Positions 23,465-34,754 of a stretch of 64,000 nt of DNA are shown here, in pieces. Numbering within the stretch: position 1 is the stretch's first letter; every line of letters starts with the position of its first letter. Both the position numbers and the translations under genes were made by a program. The notes below the pieces were generated by a model. That model was not told where the DNA came from. It made no database searches and saw only the letters and a program-made list of their open reading frames with translations. This stretch comes from Girardinichthys multiradiatus (lineage: Eukaryota > Chordata > Actinopteri > Cyprinodontiformes > Goodeidae): the NCBI RefSeq assembly GCF_021462225.1, contig NC_061794.1, positions 17,129,784 through 17,193,783 of the forward strand, written 5' to 3'.

Positions 23465-26400
23465 CGGATTAATCATTAAATATGTGCAGGAAAGTTACTT
23501 GTTTTGATTGAACATACACCTCTGTATTATTTTATTTGTTCTCCAGACTGTGTCTGAGTCCAGAGGATGCTTGAGTCTATACTATCATTATGCAAGAGGC
23601 ATCACAGAAGTAAAAGGTTTTTTTTTACCTTTAGTAAACTTAATGAAGCACTGAAGCTAACCCAAAGGGTGACTATGGGACAAAATGTAAAAATATTGCA
23701 TAAATTACTAAAATGATGTAGAAAGCTTGAAAGTATTTTAAGGGGCCTTCTTTATTCTCATGCATAAAGTTCTAACTTAACTTGAGGTGTACAATTTAAC
23801 ATGTCTTTAAACTGTTTTTGTAAACTAATGGTTAAACTACAGTTTCATTAAGCCCACCCTTCTCTAAATATATCAAGCAAGCTACTGAGTAGGCTTTATC
23901 CAAGAAAGTCAGGGGACTTTTTTGGAAACTTATTTATTTCTAATTTATTAATAAAAATCTTCAATTGAAATTGATACATGTTTAGCTAAGGTAATGTGTT
24001 CTTTAATTAACTGAGCAATATAAAATTACGTTTATAAAATATAAGCCATTAAGTGATTATGACTTTAATTTTAGAATATAGAAAAAGCAAAAACACAAAA
24101 TTGATCTGATTAAAAAGACAATATATGTTTGTTTATGTATTCAATATGGTAATTAGAAGATATACATTGACTTAGAAGAAAACTAGCTTCTGCACAGAAC
24201 GCTGGTATAGAAATGAAATGAACCCCATGTTAATTAGAAATAATATACAGTAGCTTGCACCTCCTAATGCCATATTGTTATGATTAGTAGCATTTGTCAA
24301 GTTTCATCAAGGTATAATTAGACAATTAGACTAAATCAGATTTTCTTTTTATTAATTACTGTTGTTTTATTTGGTATGAACAACATTTACATTTGATTAC
24401 ACAAATGCACATGTGTACACATCCTCTCACAGTCTGTGGCCTTACCAAATGTGTGTGAGTGTTTTTTTTTCTGTGTGCACATGTATGTGTGTTTGTTTTT
24501 GTGTGGGTGATATTGAATGCTGCTGACAGGCAGTTGTGATTGGCTCCCTCCTCAGAGTCTAGAGATGGCCGTCTGAATGGTGCCAGGTTGACGCCAGACA
24601 GACGCCACACAATGTGCTCCTGTTTCTCGCATTAATAAGTGTGAACTGCATTAGCGTTTGGATTAAAATTAAGCTGTTCATGTGCACACATGGGTCTGAC
24701 CTTTAGTTGTGTATCTGTATGGGTGTAAACCTCCAAGTGAATGCCCACATTGCACAATTCCACAATTGTGCGATTGTGTACTCATCACATTCCACTTCCC
24801 ACCATTAGTTCTCATTTTCTCAATGCACCATCAGGTGCAGGTTTGGCCAGAGGTTGTATTTTTCATTTTTCTTTTCTATCTGTTTTACAAGGTTTCCTGT
24901 AAAGTCAGGTAAAGTAAAGTGAATCATCATCGTCCTTGTCTAATTAAACATATGAAGGGCGTAACAATTTCTATCAAAAAAACTGTTAAAATAATAAAAA
25001 AAAGGATTTGCAGCTGAAATCTGCTGTCTTTAAAAGGATAGGTAAGGATGTTTTAGAGAAGTTCTATTAGAAGGTTGTAAGAAGTTAATATCTTGCCTGC
25101 AATAAAAAACTGTCTTCTTATAGTATTCTGAGACAATCCAAGACCAAAACAAGCTTTTGGTGTTTTAAAACATCTCTACTCTCAAAAATACCATAACAGT
25201 TTAAGAAAATGTCAGTCTATAAATTATTAAATCTTGGTCAAGCTGCGTTGTTACGTTTTCTGAAAGTAAACTGAAGATTTATTCACACTTGAAATGGAGG
25301 TAGGATGCAGTGATCTTCCTGTGTGAAACAAACTGAGAATGGAACATGTAATGCATTTCAGGTTGTTGTGAAAATAAAAAAATAAATAAAGAGCATTCGC
25401 TTAGACTGCTGTAATATTTCTGCTTTTTACTCTTTTTACTTTGCTTTTATATTAGATGATAACTCTGACTGAAAATTTGTCATATCTTCCATTATCCTAT
25501 GCATGTTTTGCTCAGGAAAATCATTGGTTATGCACCACCTTCAACCTATTTTGCTAGGAGTAATTATGCACCTCCGAGGACAATGTCAATGTGTTCAATC
25601 CTAATATCAGATACAAAAGCCTATATTTTGAGATCAGAATTATCTGTCTGAATAGAAAGCAGACAGGATGGTGAAGGAAGGGTTGGAAGGATGGAAATAG
25701 GTTGAAATGTCAAAATGCTTTTCTTCTCTGTTGTTCAATATATATATTGAAGGTTAAAATAAAATATGTAATTACCAAAAATAAATAAAATAAGCTTTTG
25801 CATAGATAGCTAAGAGATTTTTAAGATTGGAATTGTTTTAGGACTTTAAAAGTCCTCTGTAGTATTTGTCCCTCTGCTTTAGCTGCTGGGGGAAACTAAT
25901 CAGGATTTATACCAAATGATGGCAAGCGTTTGGGATCCACTGCAGGTTAGATATTAGCTGCTTATAACCTTTCAAAAACTATTTTTAGGCTAAAGCCCAT
26001 TTCACCCATTGCCCTCATTTTTACATCCAACCCTAGATTTTGCACATTTAAAATTTGGATCAGGGAGCTTGTTTCTGTGGAGTAAGTGAAGGGTACCCAG
26101 GCACAGCTTTCTGACCTTTAAGAAAATGTAGATTTTTTTCCTCTGGGCAGACAAGGAAAAGAACAGCTATTAAATACACTTACAAATAAGAGATTTTCTC
26201 TGTTAAATAATGACACAGGTACAAAAATCACTGCAAATGCTTGTTTAAAGTATCCTGACTCATTAACATGTAATATAATAATTGATTATTCTTAAAACCA
26301 GTGTATGTCCTGATTAAAAGTGATGTAAATCACCAAGTTTATTTAAAAAAACATAGAAAATGTGGAAAAACACAGTTTTTCTGAATTAAGATATTTAATT

Positions 26401-26713
26401 TAATGCTAATTATTTTATTAATTAATTCCATCTAATAAGCAAATATAGAAATTTATTGTCTCCACTGATTTGCTTCAGTTATTGCCTTTTTTAATATTCT
26501 TAAAATGCTCAATATGTTGACATCTGCTGCTGGTGTAATAAGTATTTACCTTACATGGTTTCCCTGTCTTGGCTGGTTATGTGTGGTAAATATAATCAAA
26601 ATCAGAAACAACTTTATTGCTAAATAGTGTTTTACACATTTGCTTTGGTGGAAAGGTGCTACACATAGACAAACATATAGCTGACAAAAATAAATTTGGA
26701 AATACATAGTTAA

Positions 26714-26715
<2 letters not shown>
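23465..26715. other. No recognisable gene
   Basis: AT-rich. A somewhat GC-richer patch at about 24535-24680 ('gccaggttgacgccagacag' and following) looks unlike its surroundings and could be a conserved non-coding element, but nothing in it is diagnostic. Confidence 0.4.

Positions 26716-26716
<1 letters not shown>

Positions 26717-26745
<29 letters not shown>
26717..26745. repeat. AT dinucleotide microsatellite
   Basis: An uninterrupted run of about 13-14 TA units. Confidence 0.95.
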
Positions 26746-26747
<2 letters not shown>

Positions 26748-28350
26748 GCAATATAATAACGTCATAACGTCAATATAAAGGCTTATTGACATTGTGTCTG
26801 TTGTGTCTGTCTGTCTGCTCTAAAGAGTTAGTAAAATTTGATGACATATCAGTTTCTTAAAACACTATCCCATTTTGCAGTGGCGCATGTTTTAAATGCT
26901 ACAATAAATTCACTACCAATAAACAGTGGAAGATTTAGACAAGACCGTAAGAGTTACACTGAGAAGTGAGATGGGGATAATTCATCAAGAGTTTTCAAGT
27001 AACAAGGAACCAAATGTGAAAGATATCAATGATCAAAGTATGCTTGTCACCTTAATTTCTCCCATTTTGATTGTAGGTATAACAGCATTAACACAGTCTT
27101 GTTGTTCAGCCTACTGGTCACAAAGATCAATACTGAAGGCATAAGAACATTTATTGAGGCTGACTTTGGGGACTGGCTTTGCTGATTACAGCAAATTGAT
27201 GTGTCCATCTTTCAATTTCAGTTGATACAGGGGATGCTGCAGGATATACTCATTGACAATAGCTTAAAATATAAAAACACAAACATAAGAAAAAGATATA
27301 AAGTCAAACTAGTTGAAAAATATCTAAACGGGACAAAAATCTTGAAATGCATTTGTTGTTACTTTTAGCTTTAGAAAAATAAATGAAACTATTTGATGGA
27401 GGAACAACAATATGACTGTAACAGGAAATTCAAATCAATAGGGACATCAGAGGGAGCAACAAGACATCATTAGGTCAAGTAAAAACAAGCTTGCAAGGAA
27501 AAGGAGTGGCTGAGTTTAAACAGACGTGAAAGAGAGAATGGAAGTGGAGGCTATGCATGTCGGTAAATCATGACTTAAAGCAGGGTAGTGGCGCATGAAG
27601 ACATTTTGGGGTAGGCTCGCCTCAGTGGGAGCATCATATGGGAAGTGTCAAAGCATCATTTTGGATTACAGCAGGAAGACTTTCTTCTGCACTGGCACAA
27701 CCAAGAACAGAGCTGTGTTTCTGATGGTTCCAACTAGAATGGAAATTAACTTATTTAGGTTACATTTTCTTAAATATGAGCCCTTAATGTACAAAGACTT
27801 CAATAACAAATGCTTGGGTATTACCAATTACTCCTCCCTCCAGTGTATGCTCAGATAACATAGAAAATCATAATGCAAGCACATAAGCCCAAAATCATTT
27901 TATTACTGACTGCAAATTACAAATTGTGGACAAGAAGCAAAATGAGGCAGCCTCCTACAAGAGAAGGCAAATAACTCAATTTATATACATTTTCATGTCC
28001 CTTTTATTATAAAAAAACTAATAAACTAAAAAAAACACCTGTGATTCCTGATGGTGTGGTAATTGCTTTTCAACTTTTTTAGCTTCTCCCAGCATTGCTT
28101 TGATGTTCGCTGGTAGCTGTGAGCAGCCATTAGCTCATTAGCTCAGACACCTCTTTGAATACTTTCTTGTTTCATGTTTCTCCGCCTAGCTCCCTCTGTA
28201 TCTTCTTCTCAGCCACCAAGCACAGGAACGTCTACACCTCGCTGTGGAACCATGGTGTCGATTTCAGTGCTTCTACTGTATTTAAAGCTTGAAACATGCT
28301 CAGTTGCTGTGGGTTTTTACAAATGGCAGCTCTGAGAAAGCCTGAGTACC
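26746..28350. other. No recognisable gene
   Basis: AT-rich. The open frame at 27595-27858 has no motif that I recognise. Confidence 0.5.
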
Positions 28351-28354
28351 TTAA

Positions 28355-28460
28355 AAGAAAACGTGAGGAGTATGTAAACTCCTTGCCAAAATGTCCCTGG
28401 CTTGGATTTGAACCCAAGATATTTTTGCTGTGAGGTAGCAGCAATAACAACTGCCTCATT
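28355..28460 (-). mobile_element. LINE 3'-end repeat fragment (family A)
   Basis: 'gaggagtatgtaaactcc', 'tggatttgaacccaag' and 'tttttgctgtgaggtagcag' align with the right half of the repeat at 118-480 ('catgcaaactccatgc', 'gttgaacccaggacc', 'cttgctgcaaggcaacag'). It is about 100 bases, more diverged than the first copy, and has no tail. Confidence 0.55.
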
Positions 28461-29810
28461 TGCAGCCTTTGGTAAGAACTAAGGATGAAAAATAGACACT
28501 ATTAGCGAGCACAACTCCGAAACTTTGAACATTACAGTGGGTGCTGAGGTATGAAGAGATTCAAATATGCTCAAAACCCACACTCACTGTTTCATTTGGA
28601 CTAGGGATTGGCATGCTCAAGAAAATGTACAGATGTTTGAATTTACAGATAATGTTTTACACTTACTTTCAACCAACTTGACTTCTCACACAACTCTGAT
28701 ACAGAATGTGCACATATACTAACCCCTTTCCCATGGACACAGAAACTGTCCTACAAAGCCATATTCACATAATTTACAACATGTCACTTTGTTCTTCAGT
28801 CATACAATACTAATACAATCAATATTTTAGCTTGGCAGGCTTAAATTTTTGATGAGTCATTTAAGTCAAAATGTAGTCTGGTTCCCAGTGTCTGTGTCTC
28901 TCAGTATAAGTAGATAATTACTGCCATCTTGCCTGGCCTACCAGCTCATCAAAGCCATTCCCAGAGAAAATCTCAGTATGGTTTTGGAAATGAGGAGACT
29001 GAGCTGTAGGGTTTACCCAAAAACAGCAAAGCAGATCGGAACCAACTTGATTTATATCGGTAAATAAACCAGCTTCTTCTAAACACAAAAAACCAAGTTT
29101 GACTTTTCTCTTCAAATCTGTATGCTATAATGGCTTTTTTTTTTTAAATATACAGCCCAGCCCTGGCAACACCTGATGAGGATTCAAGTATGCTCTTTAC
29201 TGGAAACTGTAGCAAGGACTCTGGCAAATAAATTGAAAGATGTTCTGATTGGACAGCAACTCTCAAGAAGGCTGTGATGGATGAGAATCATTGAGACAAA
29301 CTTCTAAGAAATGATTGTTTTGCTGCACCCTTATCACAGGAAGTGAAGCAGGTGCAAGCAGAGGAGTGGCTGGATTTTATGACCACGATGTCTACTTGAT
29401 TATTCTTTGGAGGTAGACTTAGCACATGGATGAGTTCTTACAAAACGAACTTCTAAATCAAAGGTATAAGCAGGGATTGACTTGTTCCACCCATGGGTCT
29501 TCTAACTCTGTTGGGTCTCTGCCTTCAGAGATCCGCTGGTTAGGAACTCATGGTTCAAGTCAAGGACAAGTCGAATGCAAAGACAGTGAAATTAGAGTAT
29601 AGACACAGAATAAGGTTGATTGGACTCTAAAACATGATGAATTCCAAGGTCATCCTTGAGTTAAGGAAACATGTGAAACAATATTTTAAATTAAGAAAAA
29701 ACACCAAAACTAAGCTCAGGAGAGGTAAAAAAAAATAAAATAAAATAACAAAGGAAAGCAAAGCAACATGGCATGGGTGTTTTAATGCCACTTTGATAAA
29801 AGTTAGGGCT
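28461..29810. other. No recognisable gene
   Basis: AT-rich, with a poly-T run near 29136 and AAAAT-type runs near 29728. No supported feature. Confidence 0.5.
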
Positions 29811-29815
29811 TTGTT

Positions 29816-30616
29816 TGTTATGATTCTGCACTGGTTGTCTGCATCATCTCTGTCTGCCTGCTCTGTGCTGCAGGTTTTAGGAGGATTGTTTTCACCTGCT
29901 CTTTCCCTGCCAGCTCCCTAATTACACTTCATCTGCTCCACCTGTGCTCCTGTCTTTATAAGCAGCTCTCTGACAGACAACCAGTGCCAGATTTTCAAAA
30001 GCCTTTGTGTGAGTAGTAGCCAACGGTCCTTCCTTGCGTTTGCCTGATCTGATCTCGGTTTATTCACAGATTTCCCTACTCTGCCTTGTCCATGTCAGGT
30101 ACCTTCTTGTCTTCTGCTTTCTGGACAAACGACCTTGCTTCTGCCTCCTGACCAACCCTCTCTGCCTAACCCTTGGATCTGTATGCCTGTATCTGGCTCC
30201 CCGTTCATGACCTCACCTCTGTGCCCCGACGCACGATTGCAGCCTCTCCCTCAGATCCTGTCGCCTGTTTCTGTCCTCCCGGCTCTGTCCCTGTTTTTGT
30301 CTGCTGACACTGGGTTTGCAAACCTGACAGCCAGTGTGACGTTGCCCTGCTGCCTCCTGATGATCACACTGAGGAGCCGAAATTCAGTTAACCTGATCCT
30401 CTCACGGACTCTGAAAAGGTTAGTGGCTTTATTTTTGAGTGTTGCTATATTCTCAGTTCTTCGCTTAGCCGCTAACCAGTATGTGTGTCTCCAGAGGTTC
30501 CTGTGTCTGTTGCTGGTGGTTTCATGCCGAAGGCCTTCCAGAAAGACCAATAAATATTTTAAAACTTAACAGTTGTGTCCAGCTGAAATTTCGGGTCTTC
30601 TGAACAACCTGTTACA
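29816..30616 (+). mobile_element. Probable solo LTR
   Basis: Starts TGTTATGATTC and ends CCTGTTACA, giving TG...CA ends with an imperfect inverted repeat (TGTTA against TAACA, allowing one change). Flanks are TTGTT (29811-29815) and TGGTT (30617-30621), a 5-bp TSD with one mismatch. Length is 801 bp. A TATA-like 'tctttataagcagc' (about 29952) and an AATAAA (about 30550) sit in the order expected for U3, R and U5. It is markedly richer in C and T than its neighbours. The long open frame 30135-30569 lies wholly inside it and is not a known gag, pol or env piece. Confidence 0.65.
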
Positions 30617-31255
30617 TGGTTGGGTTGCTCATGCACGTGTTTCTGATTTTTGAAATCAGAATATAATGTGTGGAAAAGTATTCATGAAGCTATAAGATAA
30701 AACCATCTGGAGTGTTGTACTTCAAAAAGTTGATAAACATGTCATATGTAAGATTGTCAAATTTACTTTCTGAAATATCACTTCACCAGCCACAATCACG
30801 ACATCTGTCTCCAACCCAAAGTACATAATAAACAGAGTGCAGGTTCCACGTTTAATTTAACCGAGAGACACACATTGCAGGGAAAATAAAATGTTACTTG
30901 GTGCTCTGCTCTGGGTTAGGTTGTTAGGGTGAGCAAATCATAATTTTTACTTAAAGAAATGCAAAAGCAAATTAGAAACTTTGGAATGACTTGACATTTT
31001 GAATTATATCAAGAACATTAAAATTGGTTTGAGACATCTACCCAAGGACTGGAATTCAACTAGGTTATAGAGTGCTATTTATAATCATAGGAGAAGGATG
31101 AGCTGATTTCTTTTTTTTTTTTTTTTTACCTTCATTTAACCAGACACAGTCTTGGTGATATATACAATTTTGTATAACAGGACTGTGACAAACAGACTTC
31201 ACCTCTGGACTGTGGTAGAGGGAGTGGCATTGAAAGAAAGAGACGGGTGTGTGCA
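30617..31255. other. No recognisable gene; poly-T run
   Basis: A run of about 20 T residues lies at 31110-31128. Nothing else was recognised. Confidence 0.5.
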
Positions 31256-31765
31256 AGACACAAGGTTTGCTTTCACGCCTTGCTAAGCAGTGAAAGAGTA
31301 TCGGTCACAGAGGGCAAGTCAAAAGACAGAGCGTAAAAGTTGAGGCAAAAGACGCACAGAAGAGAGAAAAGGCAGAGGAGGAAGAGCAGAACGAGAGAGT
31401 TTTGCTAAAAGCAGCTTCTGTCCCACCCCCTGAGTGTCTTCCCCTCCTTTCTGTCAGGATGGGAGGGAAAGGAGTGCAGCAGGAGAGACGGAGAAAGAGC
31501 TCAGCCATGCTCGCTCTTTAGCGTAGGACCCAGGAATTCCAGGACCTTTGGAGTTGTGAGCACGCAAACACTCACACATAAATAGGGCTTTGATACAAAT
31601 CTATACAGGGCTCAGAAGGAGTGAAAGAGAAAAAAAGCTCAGAAAAAAAAAAATAACAGCTCTTTTCGGTGGACTATTTGACCATGATGGCACCTGCCGA
31701 GTGGAAAGTGGTTCAGAGGGGCTGAGGACTGAAACGGGACGCAGGCAGGGAATCCACTGATAAAG
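31256..31765 (+). promoter_or_regulatory. Candidate promoter and non-coding first exon
   Basis: A purine-rich, comparatively GC-rich block that matches none of the repeat families in the window. It contains a TATA-like CATAAATAG at 31577-31585 and ends in AAAG|GTGAG (exon end 31765), which fits the vertebrate splice-donor consensus. Many vertebrate genes begin with such a GA-rich untranslated exon followed by a very large intron. If so, the downstream transposon-filled DNA would be intron 1 of a plus-strand host gene. No coding exon of such a gene was identified, so gene identity is unknown. Confidence 0.35.
31684..31725 (+). CDS. Candidate upstream ORF in the putative first exon
   Basis: An ATG-ATG pair in a good initiation context (ACC before the first ATG) opens a 13-codon frame ending in TGA, about 40 bases before the splice donor. 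It lies inside the putative untranslated first exon. If that exon is real, this would be a small upstream ORF able to reduce translation of the main protein. Its reality depends entirely on the exon call. Confidence 0.2.
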   Translation: MMAPAEWKVVQRG

Positions 31766-31766
31766 G

Positions 31767-32545
31767 TGAGAATGGGAATTAATTACATAATCCATGCAGC
31801 TCCTGCATTCTTTTGTCTTTGGGATTGTTCCAACTCAAACAAAGATTTATAGGGAAGGTACATTTAATGAGTGTGTTGAGCTGTGATCTAAAGTGACATG
31901 TGAACATAGATGCTTTTAAACATCTCTATTTTTAAACACATCATTTATAACTATGAATTAAAGCCACAGTGTGTTTGATATTTTCACCCCCTGATGCTGA
32001 GAATACCCTGTTCGGGTTTATGTTGTGATGAATTTTTATTTTTATTTTTTTTTTACATTTATTTATTACAGGATAAATCTCACTCAGGAAAAAAAAAATC
32101 TCATTTCAAGAGAGACCTGTTTCAACATTATATAAAGTCATAAAAGTGCATATTAAATCAGTGTTAAAATGTTTAAGATAATAAATAATCATAAAGCCAT
32201 GATTAAGAATAAAAGCAGGAGCCTACTGCCACATTCTCAATATTTTTATACTATATTTTACACTTTAACAGTCTGGTTATTTTTGTTCTTCCACGTCTGT
32301 GTTCACCATCAGGGTCAATGTAATGTGTAACACAATGCTATTGCTCTAAAGTGCTAGTGGATTGATTTTCAAAGAAAGAAAATCAGCAATTGGATTATTA
32401 TTTGTGTTATTATTCATTTTGATTTCAGAAGTAAGTGATTTATCTGAGGACAGACTAGGAAGGAAAAGAGTTTCCATGCTTGCAGGTGAATGTGTCTGGG
32501 ATGTTTTATTTACTACAACCAGTGGATGTAGAGGATTTGGGGCAG

Positions 32546-32581
<36 letters not shown>

Positions 32582-33550
32582 GGCAGTTTTGAGTTTTGTA
32601 TTGTTTTTGTTACATGCAATAGAAAAGTTTTGATAAGGTCTTACAAGACTTTCATGCACGTTTCTGACCCTTGTAGGCCTAAACCAAGCATTTCTGCAGT
32701 TTAGACTGTATAATTGAGTAATGTTTGTTTTTTCTTGTGCAATTAACCTGTCCTTTTTTTATTCTTACCCTCATCCAAAATCATTCTGTCCCTTTTGTTT
32801 TCCTGATATCATTACTTCTGCTTTCTTCTCCAGTGTTACAAATACTGATGTTGAATATCCTTCCTCTGCCGTCCCACCCGTCTTCTCTTTTCATCTTCAC
32901 CATCTTTATAACTATTCACGTAGCTGTATAAAGCTTTTTTGTGTCTGTTATGCCTTTTGTGCCACCCATTATTTCTTGTCACTAAGCATCCCTCTGTTTT
33001 GTGTGCAAGGGAGTGTATGTGGTTTTTGGCCCATTTGTGTTTTTTTTCAGTTATATTGCCCCTACAACCCAAATGCATTTTGCACACAAACCCTTCTATT
33101 ACCATACCATGGAGTCTGAACATTAACCCTTGAGTGGGTCTAAAAAGAAACTACCAAAGTTATTTAAGTGAAATACCTTTTGGGTGCTGCTATTCATCAT
33201 GCTGTTTATCCACAGAAAAAAGAACCTTCCATTCAAACACAACATCTTCAAGTTTTTCCAAAATGCTATTATGCTGTCATTTGCTGAATTCTCTTTAAAA
33301 AAAAAAAGAATATTTCCACAACTACATGGGAGTGTGACCAGTTTGATATGCCTTGGAGTCTGTGGTGGAAACAGACAAGAGGCCGCAGGATTTATTCCAC
33401 AAACATGAAAATGAAATATGCACACTGGATCGACTTTGGAACATTTATCATGCTTTTGCTTATTGATTGCTTGAGTTCACTGCCTGTTATGTGGATAATT
33501 TTAGTAGGAAATTCTCAGATTCCTATATTGTCTGTTTTTGACAGAACAGC
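31767..33550. other. No recognisable gene; poly-T runs
   Basis: Contains T runs near 32041 and a long one at 32547-32572. Pyrimidine-rich sequence at 32720-33010 gives open frames without motifs. Confidence 0.5.
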
Positions 33551-33554
33551 AACA

Positions 33555-34749
33555 CACTCCTTGGCCACTTTATTAGGTACAACTTGCAGGCACCAGGTTC
33601 AACCCAAGTTTGACCTCTGAAGTACCTTAATTCTCTGTGGCATACATTTAACAGAAGTCAGAAACATTAATCAGAGATTCTGGTCCATATTGACATGATA
33701 GCATCCCGCAAGAGCTGCAGAACTGTCAGTGGCACATTCAATATGTAAATACTGTACCAACTTTATCTCCAGTTCAACCACATCTCAAAGGGGGACATTG
33801 AGTTGTGGTAACTATAATGGTCTTTGGTGTACAATAAACTACTCTTCACAAAATCACTTTGTGATTAATGTGACCTGGAGCATTATCCTGCTGGAAGTAG
33901 CCTTCAGAAGATGGATACACTAAGGTCATAAAGGGACGAGCATGGTCAGCAACAATACTCAATCAGGCTGTGGCATTTGAACAATACTCTGTTGGTACCA
34001 AGAGGCTCAAAGTGTGCCAAGAAAATATCCCACACACCATCATACCACCACCAAAATAACCAGTCTGTACCTTTGATACAAGGCTGGACAGATTCATGCT
34101 TTCATGCTGTTTACACAAAATTATGAGAATCTGAAAGTCTCAACTGAAACGGAGACTCATCAAACCAGGCAACATTTTCCCAATCTGTTATTTTCTAACT
34201 TTAGTGAGACTGTGAGAATTGTAGTCTCAGTTTCCAGTTCTTTTCTGGCAGAAGTGGAACCAAACATTGTCTTCTGCTGCTGTAGCCCATCTGCTTCAAG
34301 GTTTGTTGTGCATTCAGAGATAGTATTTGACATACTTTGCTTGTAGCAAGTGATTACTTGGGCTACTGTTGCATTACTATCATCTTGAAACAGTCTGCCG
34401 ATTCTCATCTGACATCAACAGGGATTTTTGTCCACACAAAGCGCTCACTGGATATTTTCTCTTTTTCTGATGATCTTCTGTAAATCTGAGACATGGGTCT
34501 GCAATTAAATCCCAATAGATTGGCTGTGTGTAAAATGCTCAAACCACCTACTCAGGTACCAACACCCATGACACATTCAAAGTCCCTAAAATCCTATTTT
34601 TTCCTTTTTCTGATGCTCAGTTTGAAGGTCAGCAAGTCATCTTCACCACATTTAGATGCCTAAGTCCATTTAGTTGGCCATTTGGTTAGATGATTTGTTA
34701 TTTATGTAGAGCAACTAAACATGTGTCCTTAATAAAGTGGCCAGTGGGT
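33555..34749 (-). mobile_element. Decayed full-length Tc1-like transposon
   Basis: Inverted termini 'cttggccactttattagg' (left) and 'ccttaataaagtggccag' (right) frame about 1.2 kb. Inside, minus-strand phrases follow the order of a known abundant fish Tc1 family: 'cctgctggaagtagcc' (second-aspartate region, reverse face), 'gccaagaaaatatcccacac', 'gagactcatcaaaccaggc' (first-aspartate SDES region) and 'gcgctcactggatattttctc' (N-terminal DNA-binding region). The transposase frame is broken many times. It is an old, immobile copy, though its outline remains complete from end to end. Confidence 0.75.
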
Positions 34750-34754
34750 ATAAA

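Noticed and set aside
30135..30569. 144-codon plus-strand frame
   Set aside because: Entirely inside a pyrimidine-rich LTR; no retroviral protein motif.
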